From Bedellia somnulentella (Eukaryota > Arthropoda > Insecta > Lepidoptera > Bedelliidae): 64,000 nt of DNA. The notes under the pieces were generated by a model. It saw only the letters and a list, made by a program, of their open reading frames with translations. It did not search any database and was not told where the DNA came from. Made by a program: the position numbers and the translations under genes. Every line of letters starts with the position of its first letter. Position 1 is the stretch's first letter. Positions 45,048 through 57,030 of this stretch are shown piece after piece. The DNA lies in NCBI GenBank assembly GCA_963576735.1, contig OY755170.1:24350875-24414874 (forward strand). The letters are read 5' to 3'.

Positions 45048-46142
45048 ATGGAGCCGTCATGCAAAAAATTTAAACCGGATATTGCATTACTGAAAGAAAT
45101 TGAAGATTATCAAAAAGCTATTTCACTATCAAATAGCAACCTCACACCGATTGTTGCCGAGGGCCTGATTAGTCCTATAAAACTGACAAAAGCTTTGATC
45201 GGATCTATCAAAGACAGCAAGAACATTTCTAAGATTATAAAGTTCCTTAACGAAAAACTTTCATTAAAAGAACTCCAGCATTTAAAAAGAGTTCAAAAGA
45301 AACAAATAATTATATGTCATGTTGAGAATCTAAACGGGAGAAGTGTAGATAAATATTGTGAAGAAAATTTACAAGAAATAAATGAACTTTTTGAAAACAT
45401 ATATGAGAGGGATGTTCCCGCCACTGCACCTCGAGTGAGACAACAGTTTGACTATGCCAACTCGGTTTGGCCTTGCAACTTTCATCCTAATAAGAATTAT
45501 GAAAAAATCGTTAGTGGAAACTTCTTTTCCGATGTGGAATTGAAAACACACAAAAGATTTATGGATATAGTGCTAGAAATCATCAAATTTAATTTAAATA
45601 TGTGTCTAGAAGATTTACTGACAATAACCAACAATGCTTCAGTTGTGGTGGACCCAAGTATGCAAGCCATAGTGGCTATTGCAAGTGATCACAGATCAGA
45701 ACACCCCACGCAACATTCAGTGATGCTGGCCATAGACAATGTTGCGAAATCGCAGAATGGCGGTTCCTGGATATCTGATCCAGAAACGCATAATAAAACA
45801 GATGTTTCACTAAGAGGATTACAAGACAAAGCATTCCAACATATAACAATGAAATATACGGATCTTAAATTTGGTGCTCGAAAGATTAAAAATAAAGAAG
45901 AAAAGGCTAATAAAGATGTTGCCGATAAAGAATCAGTGGGGCCATATTTATGCACAGGATATGATATTTATTTGTTTAGAGAACCTTGTCTTATGTGTTC
46001 CATGGCTTTAGTGCATGCTCGTGTGAAGAGGGTGTTTTTTCTTAAAGACAATATTAGTTCTGGGGCTCTCAAGTCTAAAACGAAATTGCAGACAGTTAGT
46101 GCATTGAACCATCATTTTGAAGTTTTTACTGGATTTTTCTGA
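45048..46142 (+). CDS. ADAT3: ADAT3/Tad3, non-catalytic subunit of tRNA adenosine-34 deaminase
   Basis: 364 residues from one exon, similar to human ADAT3 (351). The C-terminal cytidine/deoxycytidylate deaminase fold is clear. QHSVMLAID holds the zinc histidine (His223), with Val225 where an active deaminase has the catalytic Glu (HAE). REPCLMCSMALVHARVKRVFF holds zinc cysteines Cys314 and Cys317. LCTGYDIY (301-308) and LNHHFEVF (353-360) are also typical. The N-terminal half (1-180) is the ADAT3-specific extension used in tRNA binding. With ADAT2 it makes inosine at the wobble base of several tRNAs; that is family knowledge. The start has a reasonable context (CGGATATGG). Candidate ATTAAA poly(A) signals lie at 46249 and 46263. 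No frame damage. Confidence 0.95.
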   Translation: MEPSCKKFKPDIALLKEIEDYQKAISLSNSNLTPIVAEGLISPIKLTKALIGSIKDSKNISKIIKFLNEKLSLKELQHLKRVQKKQIIICHVENLNGRSVDKYCEENLQEINELFENIYERDVPATAPRVRQQFDYANSVWPCNFHPNKNYEKIVSGNFFSDVELKTHKRFMDIVLEIIKFNLNMCLEDLLTITNNASVVVDPSMQAIVAIASDHRSEHPTQHSVMLAIDNVAKSQNGGSWISDPETHNKTDVSLRGLQDKAFQHITMKYTDLKFGARKIKNKEEKANKDVADKESVGPYLCTGYDIYLFREPCLMCSMALVHARVKRVFFLKDNISSGALKSKTKLQTVSALNHHFEVFTGFF

Positions 46143-46339
46143 ATTTTGTATATTTGTTTTGTTTTTTATAACATTGTAACCGCATTTACTATTGTTATTT
46201 TATTTTGTAGACTACAAAAGCATTTCGTCAAATGATTATACATATTATATTAAATAATGTCAATTAAAACATGCTGCTTTGATTTTCATGCCGATATTGT
46301 TGAATTTTATCATATACTACAAGTAGGTAAATATTATTT

Positions 46340-46615
46340 TGGTTCCATACTAAAAAGATAAAACAGAACTCTATTACTGAAACATTGCTGTATGTCTGTC
46401 ACCAGGTTGTATGTGACGAACCATGATTGTAAGACAACTGAAATTTTCACAGTTGTTGTATTTGTGTTCTAAAATAGACATTAAACACATAAAAATAAGG
46501 ATAAAATAATATTTTAGGGGGCTCCCATACAATAAAAGTTATCTTTTTCGTTTTTATAATCACTGGCGCAGGGAACCCTTTATGCAGGACTGATTCGTAC
46601 TTGCCCGTTATTTTT
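46340..46615 (+). repeat. GGTTCCGTA-family repeat, diverged
   Basis: TTTTGGTTCCATACTAAAAA, TGTATGTCTGTCACC, TAGGGGGCTCCCATACAATA and GGGAACCCTTTATGC...GTACTTGCCCG follow the order of the family. Just downstream of ADAT3. Confidence 0.5.
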
Positions 46616-46650
46616 AGAATAACTGTTCCGTAATCAAATTACAAAACATG

Positions 46651-46942
46651 CTTATACTCACGGCCATCAATCCCAAGAAGGGGTAGCCAGAGCTTTAGAG
46701 CTAGGAACTCTTATACTCACGGCTATAAATCCCTAAAGAAGTAGCCCGAGCTGAAGAATAAAAAAAATCTTCAGCCACTTTTGGAAGTTAAGGGGGGAAA
46801 AGATTGTAAAATAAATGTTTTTGGTGATGGGTCTCCACAGCACCGCCCAAAAATCACTAAAAAGCCCCGATACCCATAGTCGCCTCTTACAATCACCCAT
46901 GGGAAGACATAGGGTAGTGCTATTCTTAGCTGACACTACACA
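46651..46942 (-). mobile_element. Two SN copies: a 60-bp 3' piece and a near full-length copy in tandem
   Basis: 46651-46710 carries CTTATACTCACGGCCATCAA to AGAGCTAGGAACTC; 46711-46942 restarts at TTATACTCACGGCTATAAAT and runs to the head, AGCTGACACTACACAG. Same orientation, so either tandem insertion at the tail or an unequal exchange. Confidence 0.82.
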
Positions 46943-46949
46943 GTTATCA

Positions 46950-48080
46950 ACTTGTCTAATAATTATACTTTAGAGTTTAATTAAAAGGAAGTAACGAACT
47001 CAAATAAAGTTTCGTTTTCTTTAACATTGTATTCATTAAACACAAATTCTACTCTCCGATAGTTGCAACTGTAATACAATATTTTCTTTTTAAAAACTAT
47101 AACACGACTACATTAAAAAACTCTGAAAAAGACAAACCAAGAAAGTAATTTTAATAGTAATACAGAAATGCGAGAATGAAAGTATGAATGTTACAGCCGT
47201 ACTGGTCGCTTCCTCTGCAATGCATACCTACCATGTCTATTTAGGGGTTGCGCTGCCTGGCAAGATGGCTGGCAAACTAATTTACATTTACATGAGCCGT
47301 GGTCTAACTTACCATAGTAAAATTAGATCTTGACTTTTACCAGTTTTCCTTTAATATATCTCCGAACACAACACAGCGATATTGTTTTTTACCACAATGA
47401 TTTTTCCATACCAATGTAAAATGTCCCGGTATGTTGGTGGTACTCACAAAGCAGACAGTACTAAACTTAACTAAAGAAGAATAGACGCTATTATATCCTC
47501 AATTGTATGGATCAGATCAGATAGGTGCAGTCTTCATAGATGAATGTGTCATGGCGTCATCTGTATGCTTACATAAAGCAACCGGAATTAATTATTTCGA
47601 TGACCTTCAATCGCGATGGCGTAGTAATATGTAATTCGATTACATTATTTATAAGTAAAATCAAAAATGAATTATTCACGTACAATGATCCATAAATGCA
47701 ACTTTCCCAACTACGCTTTTAACGAGCTCCAATTATTGGTTTCCATTATGTAAAGGCACCATTCTGAATAAAGGCATGAAAATCTGTTTACATGAAGTTG
47801 GGATCTCAACCGGGACGTAGGTTGGTTTAGTCGGGTGAAAGTTGTTGTGTAAAAATAGTGACATAGCTTCTAAAATACGGGTAATGGGTCTTTGGATTCA
47901 GAATAAGCTATAGCAAAATGCAGTGTGAGGAAAAGTTGCGGCAGGTAACCAAATATACAAATTGATTATAATATGAAAATTTATTATGTGAATAAAAATA
48001 CATTTCAAACATTATGGACTTGTAATGAGCAATTATGCAATTATGTTATCTAGCCTTTCTTATTAAGTTTAACTTTTTAT
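46950..48080. other. Intergenic, nothing recognised
   Basis: No coding or repeat structure that I can support. Confidence 0.35.
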
Positions 48081-48087
48081 AGTATAA

Positions 48088-48294
48088 CCTCGTAACGCCC
48101 GTATAGAAATTGTTATGACTTGTAAGTTCTATCCAATGTATCTCTAATGGAACAAAAAAAATATGTGCTGACTGCCCATTATTAAAATTAATGATATCTT
48201 TAACAAGAACTATTCCTATGGCTTTATTTTTTTTAATAGTTACTATTAGTCACAGGAGTTTTGTTCCTCTAGTGATACAACGGGCGTTACGAGG
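48088..48294. mobile_element. 207-bp MITE with 15-bp TIRs
   Basis: CCTCGTAACGCCCGT at 48088-48102 and its exact inverse at 48280-48294. The interior is non-coding. The flanks are AT-rich (TATAA / ATAAT), so the target duplication cannot be fixed. Confidence 0.75.
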
Positions 48295-48299
48295 ATAAT

Positions 48300-50120
48300 A
48301 TAGATCCAAGTTTATAAAAGTTCATTATTTCTCTTTTGAATATCTCTTCAAGTGTTACATGGACAAGCATAGGTATATAAAAAAACCGGAACTAAGAAAT
48401 GTTTCTATTAGCAATTTGTGCAATATGCATTGCTTATAATGAAAGAAGCTTAATCAAAATTCATACGTAATCAATTGTGACCATAATGTTTATACAACGA
48501 ACTTTTATTGAGTAAACTTTGCACCGCTGTCCGTTTTATTCGTAAATCTGTTTTAATCGATTTGTACAAAAGACATAATAATAATTATAATCCAATTTGT
48601 GCTATGCGTTCTTACATATCGGCGATTTGTTTCAGTCAAGCGATATCAAATAGCGAGCAGCACCCATTTTAATTTTACACAAAACAAATGAAGCCACTCT
48701 CGAATTGTTCTTTCAAATCCACCTACTTATCATGAAGACGTCAACATTGGTTCATATGTTATAACATTTATCATTATATTATATAGGATCTCTCAAATAA
48801 TTGATGTATGTCTTTGTTTGAAATATATAAATCTAGCATTTACTTTATTGTTTGATATTAACTCGTTCGCGCTGCTACAACGCGGCAATTTTGAGGAGTA
48901 TTTAGGCTATCCAATTAGCATTTCATCAGCAGCAACTTTTTCGTCATCATCTTATGTCCCCTGTGTATAGTAGCAAATTTGACCTAGACGCAAAAAGGTT
49001 CCCTACATGGAATTATTCATCATCTTATCTCCGTCTATGATAAAATAGCACAGCATTTTCGTATGTAGTTGTGAGCACGCATTGGGCGTTTAACTGGAGA
49101 TGGAGCGTTGCAATGAAAACGTTAATAAGGTCTGCTCTGGTGTGTGTGCCCCCTTTAATTTAACCAAACTATTTACTCCTCATTGCGACTTCCCCCTCTT
49201 TGGAGCCACTCAGCAACAGGCCGCCTCGACCGCGCACTGCAGTCCTAACTCGGGTTTGGTACTGATTTCAACACGGCCCATCATTTCCACTTTCTTTGCT
49301 ATATAGTTATATATACACTGTACTTTACTTGTTGTTTCAAGATGGGTGCTTTTTGGTTTTGGCCTGTCAGTGACGCCATCTGGTGAGCTGCTTATTTTTT
49401 AATTATTCTATCCTTCGAGGATGTGCATTGCGATTGTAAGAAGACATTTTATTTTATTACTGGCGATCCGCCTGGCTTCACGCTTTGTATCTCTTTTATA
49501 TAAATATATATTCAAAGACGGTCTTCTTCCTTATAATATGTGTAGTTGTTTTAAAGTGGTGATCTGTCATGCACGTGACACATTGCTATAATATTGTCGG
49601 CGCACATATCTATCATTGTGATTTCATATATGTTCATTTATTTATTAAAAATTACGATTATGTAAGGTCATATACACACAAGAGTATAAAAAATATGCTT
49701 AACCTACCGCGGTTAGCTACCACCCAACTCTATAGGTTGTGATCTTTATAGTCTTTCATATATATATAAATTGTATCTATCTCTCTCCATATCCTAATTA
49801 CGAGATAATATTTTACTATACTTATTAGTATACTGACCCGGTATAGCACGAATATATTCTTGTTAAACATTCACAGATAACTACGAAAGATAACTGAAAC
49901 GAATAGAAAAAATATAATTGTACCATAAAAATGCTATTTAGCTGTAACTGTTTACGAACTGATATTATTTGAACAGCTTTTTTATATTTACTATTAATAC
50001 TGACTATAGTAAGTAGTTAATACTAGTAACACTGTATCAAGTGATAATATTGATGAAATGATGTGTATTGTTCACTTAGACAGTTGGCTGAAGAGAGTAA
50101 CTCGCTGAAGAGTTTCCTTA
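48300..50120. other. Intergenic, nothing firm
   Basis: Contains a 68-residue frame at 49100-49306 without recognisable homology, in a locally more GC-balanced stretch (48870-49600). No TIR, SINE or splice-coherent coding was identified. Confidence 0.35.
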
Positions 50121-50123
50121 TAG

Positions 50124-51055
50124 ATGTCGTAGGATGATTTGATGTTTAGGTTTTTTGCAAAAAAACCTAGGGATTTTGCAAAAATCCGGATAATTAGACA
50201 ACGGTTATAATATTTTCTAATCTTACTAGGTTTTTTTTGCAAAAAAACTAGTTGGTTTAGTATGACTCTGAAACGAAATGTCAGTTTTTATGAATACTGT
50301 ACACTGATTGGTCGATTGCATTGCCCCATAAACACGTCATCTCTGATTGGTTGTTAATTAAGACGTACTTACTTCATTGTTCCTTTCACATTTAATTTGG
50401 TTGTTATTTTAATTTTAGTTACGAAAAGTTCCTAAGTATTAAAATAGTATTGTCATTTCCCTTTATAACTCTAGCTTTAATACCTCAATACTAAAATTTT
50501 AAACGTACTTACTTTATTGTTCCTACCTATATTGAAGACGTCCGTGGCCGAGTGGATAGGTGACTAGCTTTTCGGTCTGGAGGTTGCGGGTTTGATCCCC
50601 GCTGAGAGCAACATTTATGTAATGAGCATATGTGTATTATATTATACTAAATATATCGCTGAGTTAGTATCCCATAATACAAGTGTTACTTAGTTTGGGG
50701 TAACTTGACCTGTGTATAATATGTCCGAACGTGATTGTAATTTTACTCCAACAAAAGAGTAAAAAAATATATTTAATTCCTAGTATCAAATACGTATTGT
50801 AATTTCTTACCCTTTATAACTCTAGCTATAATATCTCAATACCACAATGACGAACCAATCAGAATAAGTGTAGGCGAGCAATCAGAAATCAGCCAATCAG
50901 CATTAAAGAAGTACAATCTTACTAAACCACCTAGTTTTTTTGCAAAAAACCTAGTAAGATTAGAAAATATTATAACCGTTGTCTAATTATCCGGATCTTT
51001 GCAAAATCCCTAGTTTTTTTGCAAAAAACCTAAACATCAAATCATCCTACGACAT
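50124..51055. mobile_element. 932-bp TIR element, copy 2, with the same nested tS1 SINE
   Basis: Same ends, same length and same internal SINE (about 50532-50770; box A GTGGCCGAGTGGATAGGTG, box B GGTTTGATCCCC) as copy 1 at 24868, about 25 kb away. Divergence is only a few percent by eye. Flanked by AG on both sides. Confidence 0.9.
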
Positions 51056-51104
51056 AGATACATAATAGATACATAGCAGTAAGGTTACTGTATCATAAAT
51101 ACGG

Positions 51105-51355
51105 GACGAGTCCGTAGTCGAGTAGATAGGTGACTAGCTTCTCGGTCCGGAGGTTGCGGGTTCGATCCCCGCTGAGAGCAACATTTATGTGATGAGCATA
51201 AATGATTTTTTCTAAGTCTTGGATGTTATTTATATGTGTATTTCATAATATAAAAAATCGTTGAGTTAGTATCTCATAAGTTGTTGTTATGAACATGTTC
51301 GTATATATTTAATTTATATGATAGTGGGATATTGCACTTTAAAACGTAGGCCTTT
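51105..51355 (+). mobile_element. Free-standing tS1 SINE
   Basis: GAGTCCGTAGTCGAGTAGAT, GGAGGTTGCGGGTTCGATCC, GCTGAGAGCAACATTTATGT, then a body with CGTTGAGTTAGTATCTCAT. Different from the element-borne version in the second half, hence an independent insertion, 50 bp from the 932-bp element. Confidence 0.78.
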
Positions 51356-51391
51356 ATAATTTATAGACTCAAATTCATCGTTTTCGCCATA

Positions 51392-51495
51392 TAGGACACC
51401 TGCGTTTTTCAGCATATTTTCATTTAATCTAAATGTGCCATCCGTGGTCATCTTCTATCGACATTACCATCCACATTGGTCCTATAATAAGTCTT
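51392..51495 (-). pseudogene. RTE-like LINE fragment
   Basis: Plus reading CACCTGCGTTTTTCAGCATA, TCTAAATGTGCCATCCGTGG, CATTACCATCCACATTGG parallels 37708-37792 of the LINE in P2. Confidence 0.7.
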
Positions 51496-51510
51496 CTGTT
51501 ATTTATACTA

Positions 51511-51744
51511 CTTAGAATGTCGCTACCCCTTTCTACCGATGGGTGTCGTAAGAGGCGACTAAAGGTATTGGGGCTTTTTATTGGATTTTTGGGCGATGCG
51601 GTTGGAGACCCATCACCAAAAATCTTAATTTTTACCATCTTTTCCCCACGGAACTTCCAAAAGTGGCTGAGGAATTTATGATTCCTTAGCTCTGGCTACC
51701 CCATCTAGGGATTTATAGCCGTGAGTATATGTATGTATGTATGT
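51511..51744 (+). mobile_element. SN retroposon, subfamily 2, head slightly truncated
   Basis: CTTAGAATGTCGCTACCCCT to GTGAGTATATGTATGTATGTATG. Followed by GCCATCGAAATATTTATA, whose inverse flanks the next SN copy. Confidence 0.85.
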
Positions 51745-51930
51745 ACGCCATCGAAATATTTATAATACTATGTTTTATACTGGCATTTTATCAGAGTTTC
51801 TTACAAGTGACATCACGCTATAAAATACAAATGCCTATTTCCAAAATATTACTACGTTACTAAGTTTATATGGCTGATAGTAATAATAGAGTCCTAATCT
51901 AACACATTTTTAATCTGTATGTTTTCAAAA

Positions 51931-52060
51931 GGTTGTTGGTGATGGGTCTCCAACCGCATCGCCCAAAAATCCCTTTAAAGCCCCAATACCGTTAATCGCC
52001 TCTTACGTACACCCGCCGGAAGAATTGGGGTAGTGCTATTCTAAGCCGACACTACACAGC
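51931..52060 (-). mobile_element. SN retroposon, subfamily 1, 3' half missing
   Basis: Plus reading GGTTGTTGGTGATGGGTCTC to TAAGCCGACACTACACAGC. The 5' flank (minus strand) is GCCATCGAAATATTTTTATA, an inverted match to 51747-51764. Confidence 0.8.
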
Positions 52061-52246
52061 AATATAAAAATATTTCGATGGCGTAATGTTCTATAAAACC
52101 AATAGTACTTAGCCTATGTCCCTCGTGGTGTGGAATAAGACTACTACTGAATTTGCTAACCACTCGCCAATTAATAACGCGATCCTTGATCAAATCTATC
52201 ATTTCATTGTATATGGAAAGAGGCCTTTAATGAATAAAATATAACA

Positions 52247-52405
52247 CACATATAATCACGTTGCGTCGTTAGTTCCCATAGGGGAGGCAGAGATTATCGA
52301 TCGCCACTTTGTACGATTCTGGAAAACCTCTCTAGCTTCGTTCACATCCATCAATCTTTTCATACTGACTCTTTTATTCCTCATACTTTGGACCTTTTTG
52401 AACAA
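52247..52405 (-). mobile_element. RTE-like LINE 3' end
   Basis: Plus reading AATCACGTTGCGTCGTTAGTTCCC, CGATCGCCACTTTGTACGAT, TTCACATCCATCAATCTTTTC, ATTCCTCATACTTTGGACC; about 160 bp of the 3' end, with an eroded tail. Confidence 0.75.
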
Positions 52406-52799
52406 ATAATATAAAAATAAATTATTAACAGGAACATGACTTTATTGTGGTCATATCTATAGATTTCAGTATCTACATGTTCTGCCAGAAGTAGCGTGTA
52501 AATATTATTTATACCTGATCATTTAAACACTTAACATATTAATTATCAAACGATTAAAAAAAGTGGTTCTCTATTTACCGGATTTATATTAACTATTTTA
52601 ATTTTTGTTTATAAAAAATCTGCATCGAAATCCTTTTTAATAGTAACGTTGTTTGTATGTATTTAATTTTAATAGTTAATTTTGTTAATTTTAATCGTGA
52701 CATAGAAACAATTCTTCCTAAGTGACATCTTTAGCCAGCTCTAGGAATTACGAATATTACACATTACAATGTATACTGTTCTTCTACATAAACTTCAAC

Positions 52800-53000
52800 T
52801 TTCACACCTTAAATCTCTTAAGGGGTTGATAGAGGTACAAATTCTTATGAACATTTTGTGCCACTATCAAATAGTGAAGTATCTGTTATGATTCGACAGC
52901 ATACACACTTGTCAGGGATCAGGTCTTTCGATGTTTGCTATGAATACACTGTCACATAACTTAGCACAACTTAGGCCTGTGGGCTTCCTGACATCAGTCT
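52800..53000 (-). mobile_element. tS2 SINE, degenerate
   Basis: Reverse-complement order of tS2: AAGGGGTTGATAGAGGTACA, GAATACACTGTCACATAACT, TAGCACAACTTAGGCCTGTGGGCTTCC. Confidence 0.55.
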
Positions 53001-53392
53001 ACACAAATATATTGCCTCATCGATCCTTTTTCAGCGTAAATTGCCTCATTGAAGAAATATTGTATAGAAAACTGTGACATTTGTCATAGTTTGCATTGTT
53101 GAGTAGACATAAAATAGGCAGAATGTATATTTAATAACTAGGAAATTTCATACCAGTTCACATAATTCAGTATCGGTTGTTTTAAACGTACCTAGTAATA
53201 GTGGTCGCAAAACAAATTCTCTGTGTGTTTATAATAATTAATATTGCATTTACTCTTCAAAGAAGTCACACATATTTTCAGTCACGTTATTCTTAATTGG
53301 TCTTGAAAAACCGTGTAAGCTGGGTATCATAACTCATTCAATTTATATGTCGTCGTTCGGGTTACATGTGTGCTTATGTAATTGGCATGATA

Positions 53393-53560
53393 TTGTGCGC
53401 GATCACCCATAGTGATCACGGGAACGTGGCGCGATCATGGTTATTAAACGCGCATCAGGGCTAGAAAATTGCCCGCCTTTATTAAGTGTCCTCGCTGATA
53501 TAAAACGCTAGCGAGTGTCAATTGAGCTTCGTCACTTCAAACACACACACACGCACACAA
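53393..53560 (+). promoter_or_regulatory. Candidate core promoter, TATA box at 53499
   Basis: Direct repeats GCGCGATCAC (about 53397) and GCGCGATCAT (about 53430), with GTGATCACG between, lie 70-100 bp upstream of GATATAAAACG. About 30 bp downstream is CGTCACTTC, an acceptable initiator. No coding exon is evident after it (the 96-residue frame at 53645 has no recognised homology), so the transcript may be non-coding or its coding exons may lie outside the window. Confidence 0.35.
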
Positions 53561-54785
53561 ACATTCACGCCTGAGACCAGTGGGGAAGGTCTTCTAAGTC
53601 TTTAGACTTGTAATTTTCTTATCAACAACTGTAGCATTAATCGCGTGAGATTGAGTATTTCACGTGAGAGAGCTAAGAGATTTATTCCTAGAAAACAGTC
53701 AGTATCTTCCTGGTTATACTCTTCATGCTACCTAAACTGGTGTTTAGTACAATTACTTGGTGGACGACAAAGCTGGTTTTCCGCTTTGTACGAATCACAC
53801 ATACGTATATACCGTAACACAACTAAGTATTTACTCAGCTTGGCATGTTTTTTCTGTTTTACTGTACCAAAAATAACCTTGTTACTCGGTTCCGGTTTTT
53901 ATTTCCCACTTATTGGGGCAATTGGTACCGAGTGACTCAATAAACAAAATCTGATTAGTAGCAGTAGATTGTAGTAGACACTAAAAGCAAAGGACGAATT
54001 TGTTATACTCGTACTTTGTCCGTGTGTCTTTTGCGCGATTTTAGATTAGGAACGTGCAGAGGTATCAAGTTGAAATGATTATAATATTTGAATAATATAT
54101 TTTGGTATATGGTAAAATAAAAATGATTAGTTTATTCCCTTTGCCCTAGAACTACTCAATTAGGTAATATTACAATCATTAAAAAAAATACATTATAATC
54201 TTAAAATACCTATAAATAGGTTCTAACCCCGACTTTTATACTATATAACCCTACTGAACTTTCGGCGGGCGAGTACGACTCACACTTGTTTTAATTTATT
54301 CGCCTCATTTTTCTTAATGTGTTTCTTTTTGAATAGATTTTGTAGGGTACGCTTGGGACGGACGACTTGGGATGTGGTTGTAATGAATAATACACATCAA
54401 AACTGATAAATCGAAAACACTAATTGAAGAAATGCTTACGAAAGACAATGAAGCAAATATCGGTATTGTTTAATTATTGCATTTTTCTGTCGCCATGGAC
54501 ATGGGGAAATACGTTACATTGCGATAAAATGTAGGCATGAATAATTAATATTTTTTGCATATCAAGTGAAATATTTTTTCTTCATACCTCATGCTTAGAT
54601 ATACATACTGTCATTGTAATAGTTTGCAATATTTGCCGGTTGTTATGCAGATATCTGAGTAATAAAATGAAAATTGCATTTTATTTGATTCGCGATCTTT
54701 TACTTTGTTTATCTTTGTATTTATTTCGTTATGATTTTATTTTGTAAATGTGAAACGTCAAACTTGTTCTTTTGCAAAACATTGT

Positions 54786-54955
54786 AATAGATCATACATA
54801 CATACATACATACATACATATTCTCACGCCGTTAGTTCCCATTGGGGTAGGCAGAGACTATCGATCGCCACTTTGTACGATCCTGGCAAACCTCTCTAGC
54901 TTCATTCACGTATTCACGTATTTTATTCATTCATTCACTTCATTCAATAGATCAT
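54786..54955 (-). mobile_element. Very short RTE-like LINE insertion, 10-bp target duplication
   Basis: 150 bp of LINE 3' end (54796-54945), (CATA)n tail first, flanked by AATAGATCAT (54786-54795, 54946-54955). The inner end has short repeats (TATTCACG, ATTCATTC) that may be non-templated. Confidence 0.88.
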
Positions 54956-54999
54956 GTTGTAAATAAATCATAAAAAATAATTAAACATACATATATACT

Positions 55000-56740
55000 C
55001 GCGCTTTAACACAAATAATTAAGGATCTCTTTAAACAAGGAAGGAACGAACGTTACGGAAAAGAAGGAACGTTAAAATTGGCCAAGCGCGGGACTCGCCC
55101 GTGGAAGGTTTAGTTGTATGTAGCAAGTATAGGGAAAGGAACCGATTATCAAGAATAATATGTTTTTTTTTGAGACGGAATCAAAACGCAAATTTACTTT
55201 TGTTTTTCATAGTGTTTATATGTAAAACAAAGATATATTTGTAGTTTCTCGAAATGTGCTACATATCTCAAAAACATATCTTGTTCAAACCTATTTTCGT
55301 TGTTAGTTTTTATTGAGATCAACAACATATATTTTATATATATTTGTCACTTTCTTATTTCAAAAGTGAGACGGGGAAGCAAGTTGTACCATATTAAGAG
55401 TTTATTTATATCTTTCAGCGTATATCTTTTATCTTTAAAATATGGTTTGAAACTCCATTGTTATTCTTCAAGACCTATTTAAAGATACCGCGAAGTATAT
55501 TATATTTATACCCCCGGTATAACTTTTACCGTGTTTGTTGCTTAATTTTGAAGCGGTTTACATTTAGCTGTTAACTTGCAACCACGTAGTTTCAGTAGTA
55601 TTGGAAATATTTTTCAGTTACACTCGGAAAAACAGACATGACGAAACCAATAGGGTTTCGTTTTTTGCCATTCAGCTACAAAACCCTATCAAGGAGAGTA
55701 TATTCGTTCTGTCTAAAACAATTGTAGGTGACGGGTTCTCAATGGCACACTGTGGGATAGCTTTGATGGTTAAAAACTGTTTGCGTGCACTTTATATAAG
55801 TAGAGTTTTCACTACTTCATAGATTCAACCCTCAGCAATACATTGGCATAATTAACTCAATTTTGGCAAAAGTGTGGTCTGAGTCCTTTCTGCTTAAGAC
55901 ATGCGCTATAGACTATTTCAAGTAAAGTTAAATTATTTATATCCCACTACCAATTATGTTTAAGTGCTAATTTCTATCGTCCCATGTTGTGTAATCTATT
56001 ACATTGTAACGATCAAATCAATGGTAAATTATTCAGCACAACTGCGCATTTGTGTGTTGCATGAAACATTCACATCACTTGAGATGAACATTCGTGTGGT
56101 GCGTGGAACGTGGGCTCTATACCTGGTTTCAACTTGATAAATCTGGTATGCTTCTATTGCTTGTTAACTACTCGACTCAATTATTGTTCCATGGACAATG
56201 ACACCAGTGAACCTTAACGACAAGGAGATAAAGGCGATATTCGGGTGTAGTGTAATGAGTTGAAAAAGTGTTATTGGACAACAACTGTAGCTACACATGT
56301 AAATTGATACCATCCTTTTTTAGACTGTATTCATCTTGAATATCTGTGTCGCTTGTTGGATATCTACACACGTTACGATATACTGTGTGTATGTTGTATT
56401 AAAATTGCAAATAACATACGGATAACACTCCTTTTACATAATAATGCAATAACACTTGATCCAGATTTCTTAAAATAAAATAGCAGGCATGTGACTGATT
56501 GTTTATGAATGTAAATGAAGCGAGACGAATAAACTGGGATAGTTTCTGCCACCCTAATACAATCTGTCGGCGAGAGTACAGGAAATCATAACTTCCAGGC
56601 TCACAATTACGCCATTGTAGTTTGCAGTTTGCTACTGAAGCCATTATTACACTAGTTGAGCACAGACTGAGTTAACTCAGTGAGAGAACCCCTACTTCCA
56701 ATGCTAAAGACGATTCAAGTCGGGCCTACACTAATAATTC
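55000..56740. other. Intergenic, nothing recognised
   Basis: Open frames at 55300, 55601 and 56399 have no recognisable homology or splice support. No structural repeats were found. Confidence 0.35.
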
Positions 56741-56744
56741 TTTT

Positions 56745-56960
56745 CTGAAGTCATATGTGAGGGTAATTAATCAAAGTTTCTAACGGTGAGGGGAAATATC
56801 GTGACGAAATCCACATGGCCTATTTGTACTTAATCATGTGATAATAATGCACTGTCCAAGCAATCATAGGTATACTGAACACCAGACCAGGTAACCAAAA
56901 TGCCATATGATGTTCATAAATATTAGTAACTCTGCCACTCCCTTTTTCTAATATTCTCGA
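56745..56960 (+). mobile_element. tS2 SINE, degenerate
   Basis: TCATATGTGAGGGTAATTAA, GGGGAAATATCGTGACGAAA, CATGGCCTATTTGTACTTAA, TGAACACCAGACCAGGTAAC, ATGATGTTCATAAATATTAG follow the family order. Confidence 0.6.
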
Positions 56961-57030
56961 ACGTAGGTAGTCCTTTGATAAGTATATTGGTGGTTCGTGT
57001 ATGTCAATCCATGAACTTTCCAACCAGATA

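Noticed and set aside
53645..53935. 96-residue open frame downstream of the candidate promoter
   Set aside because: No recognised domain, no conserved motif, and its composition resembles random AT-rich sequence.
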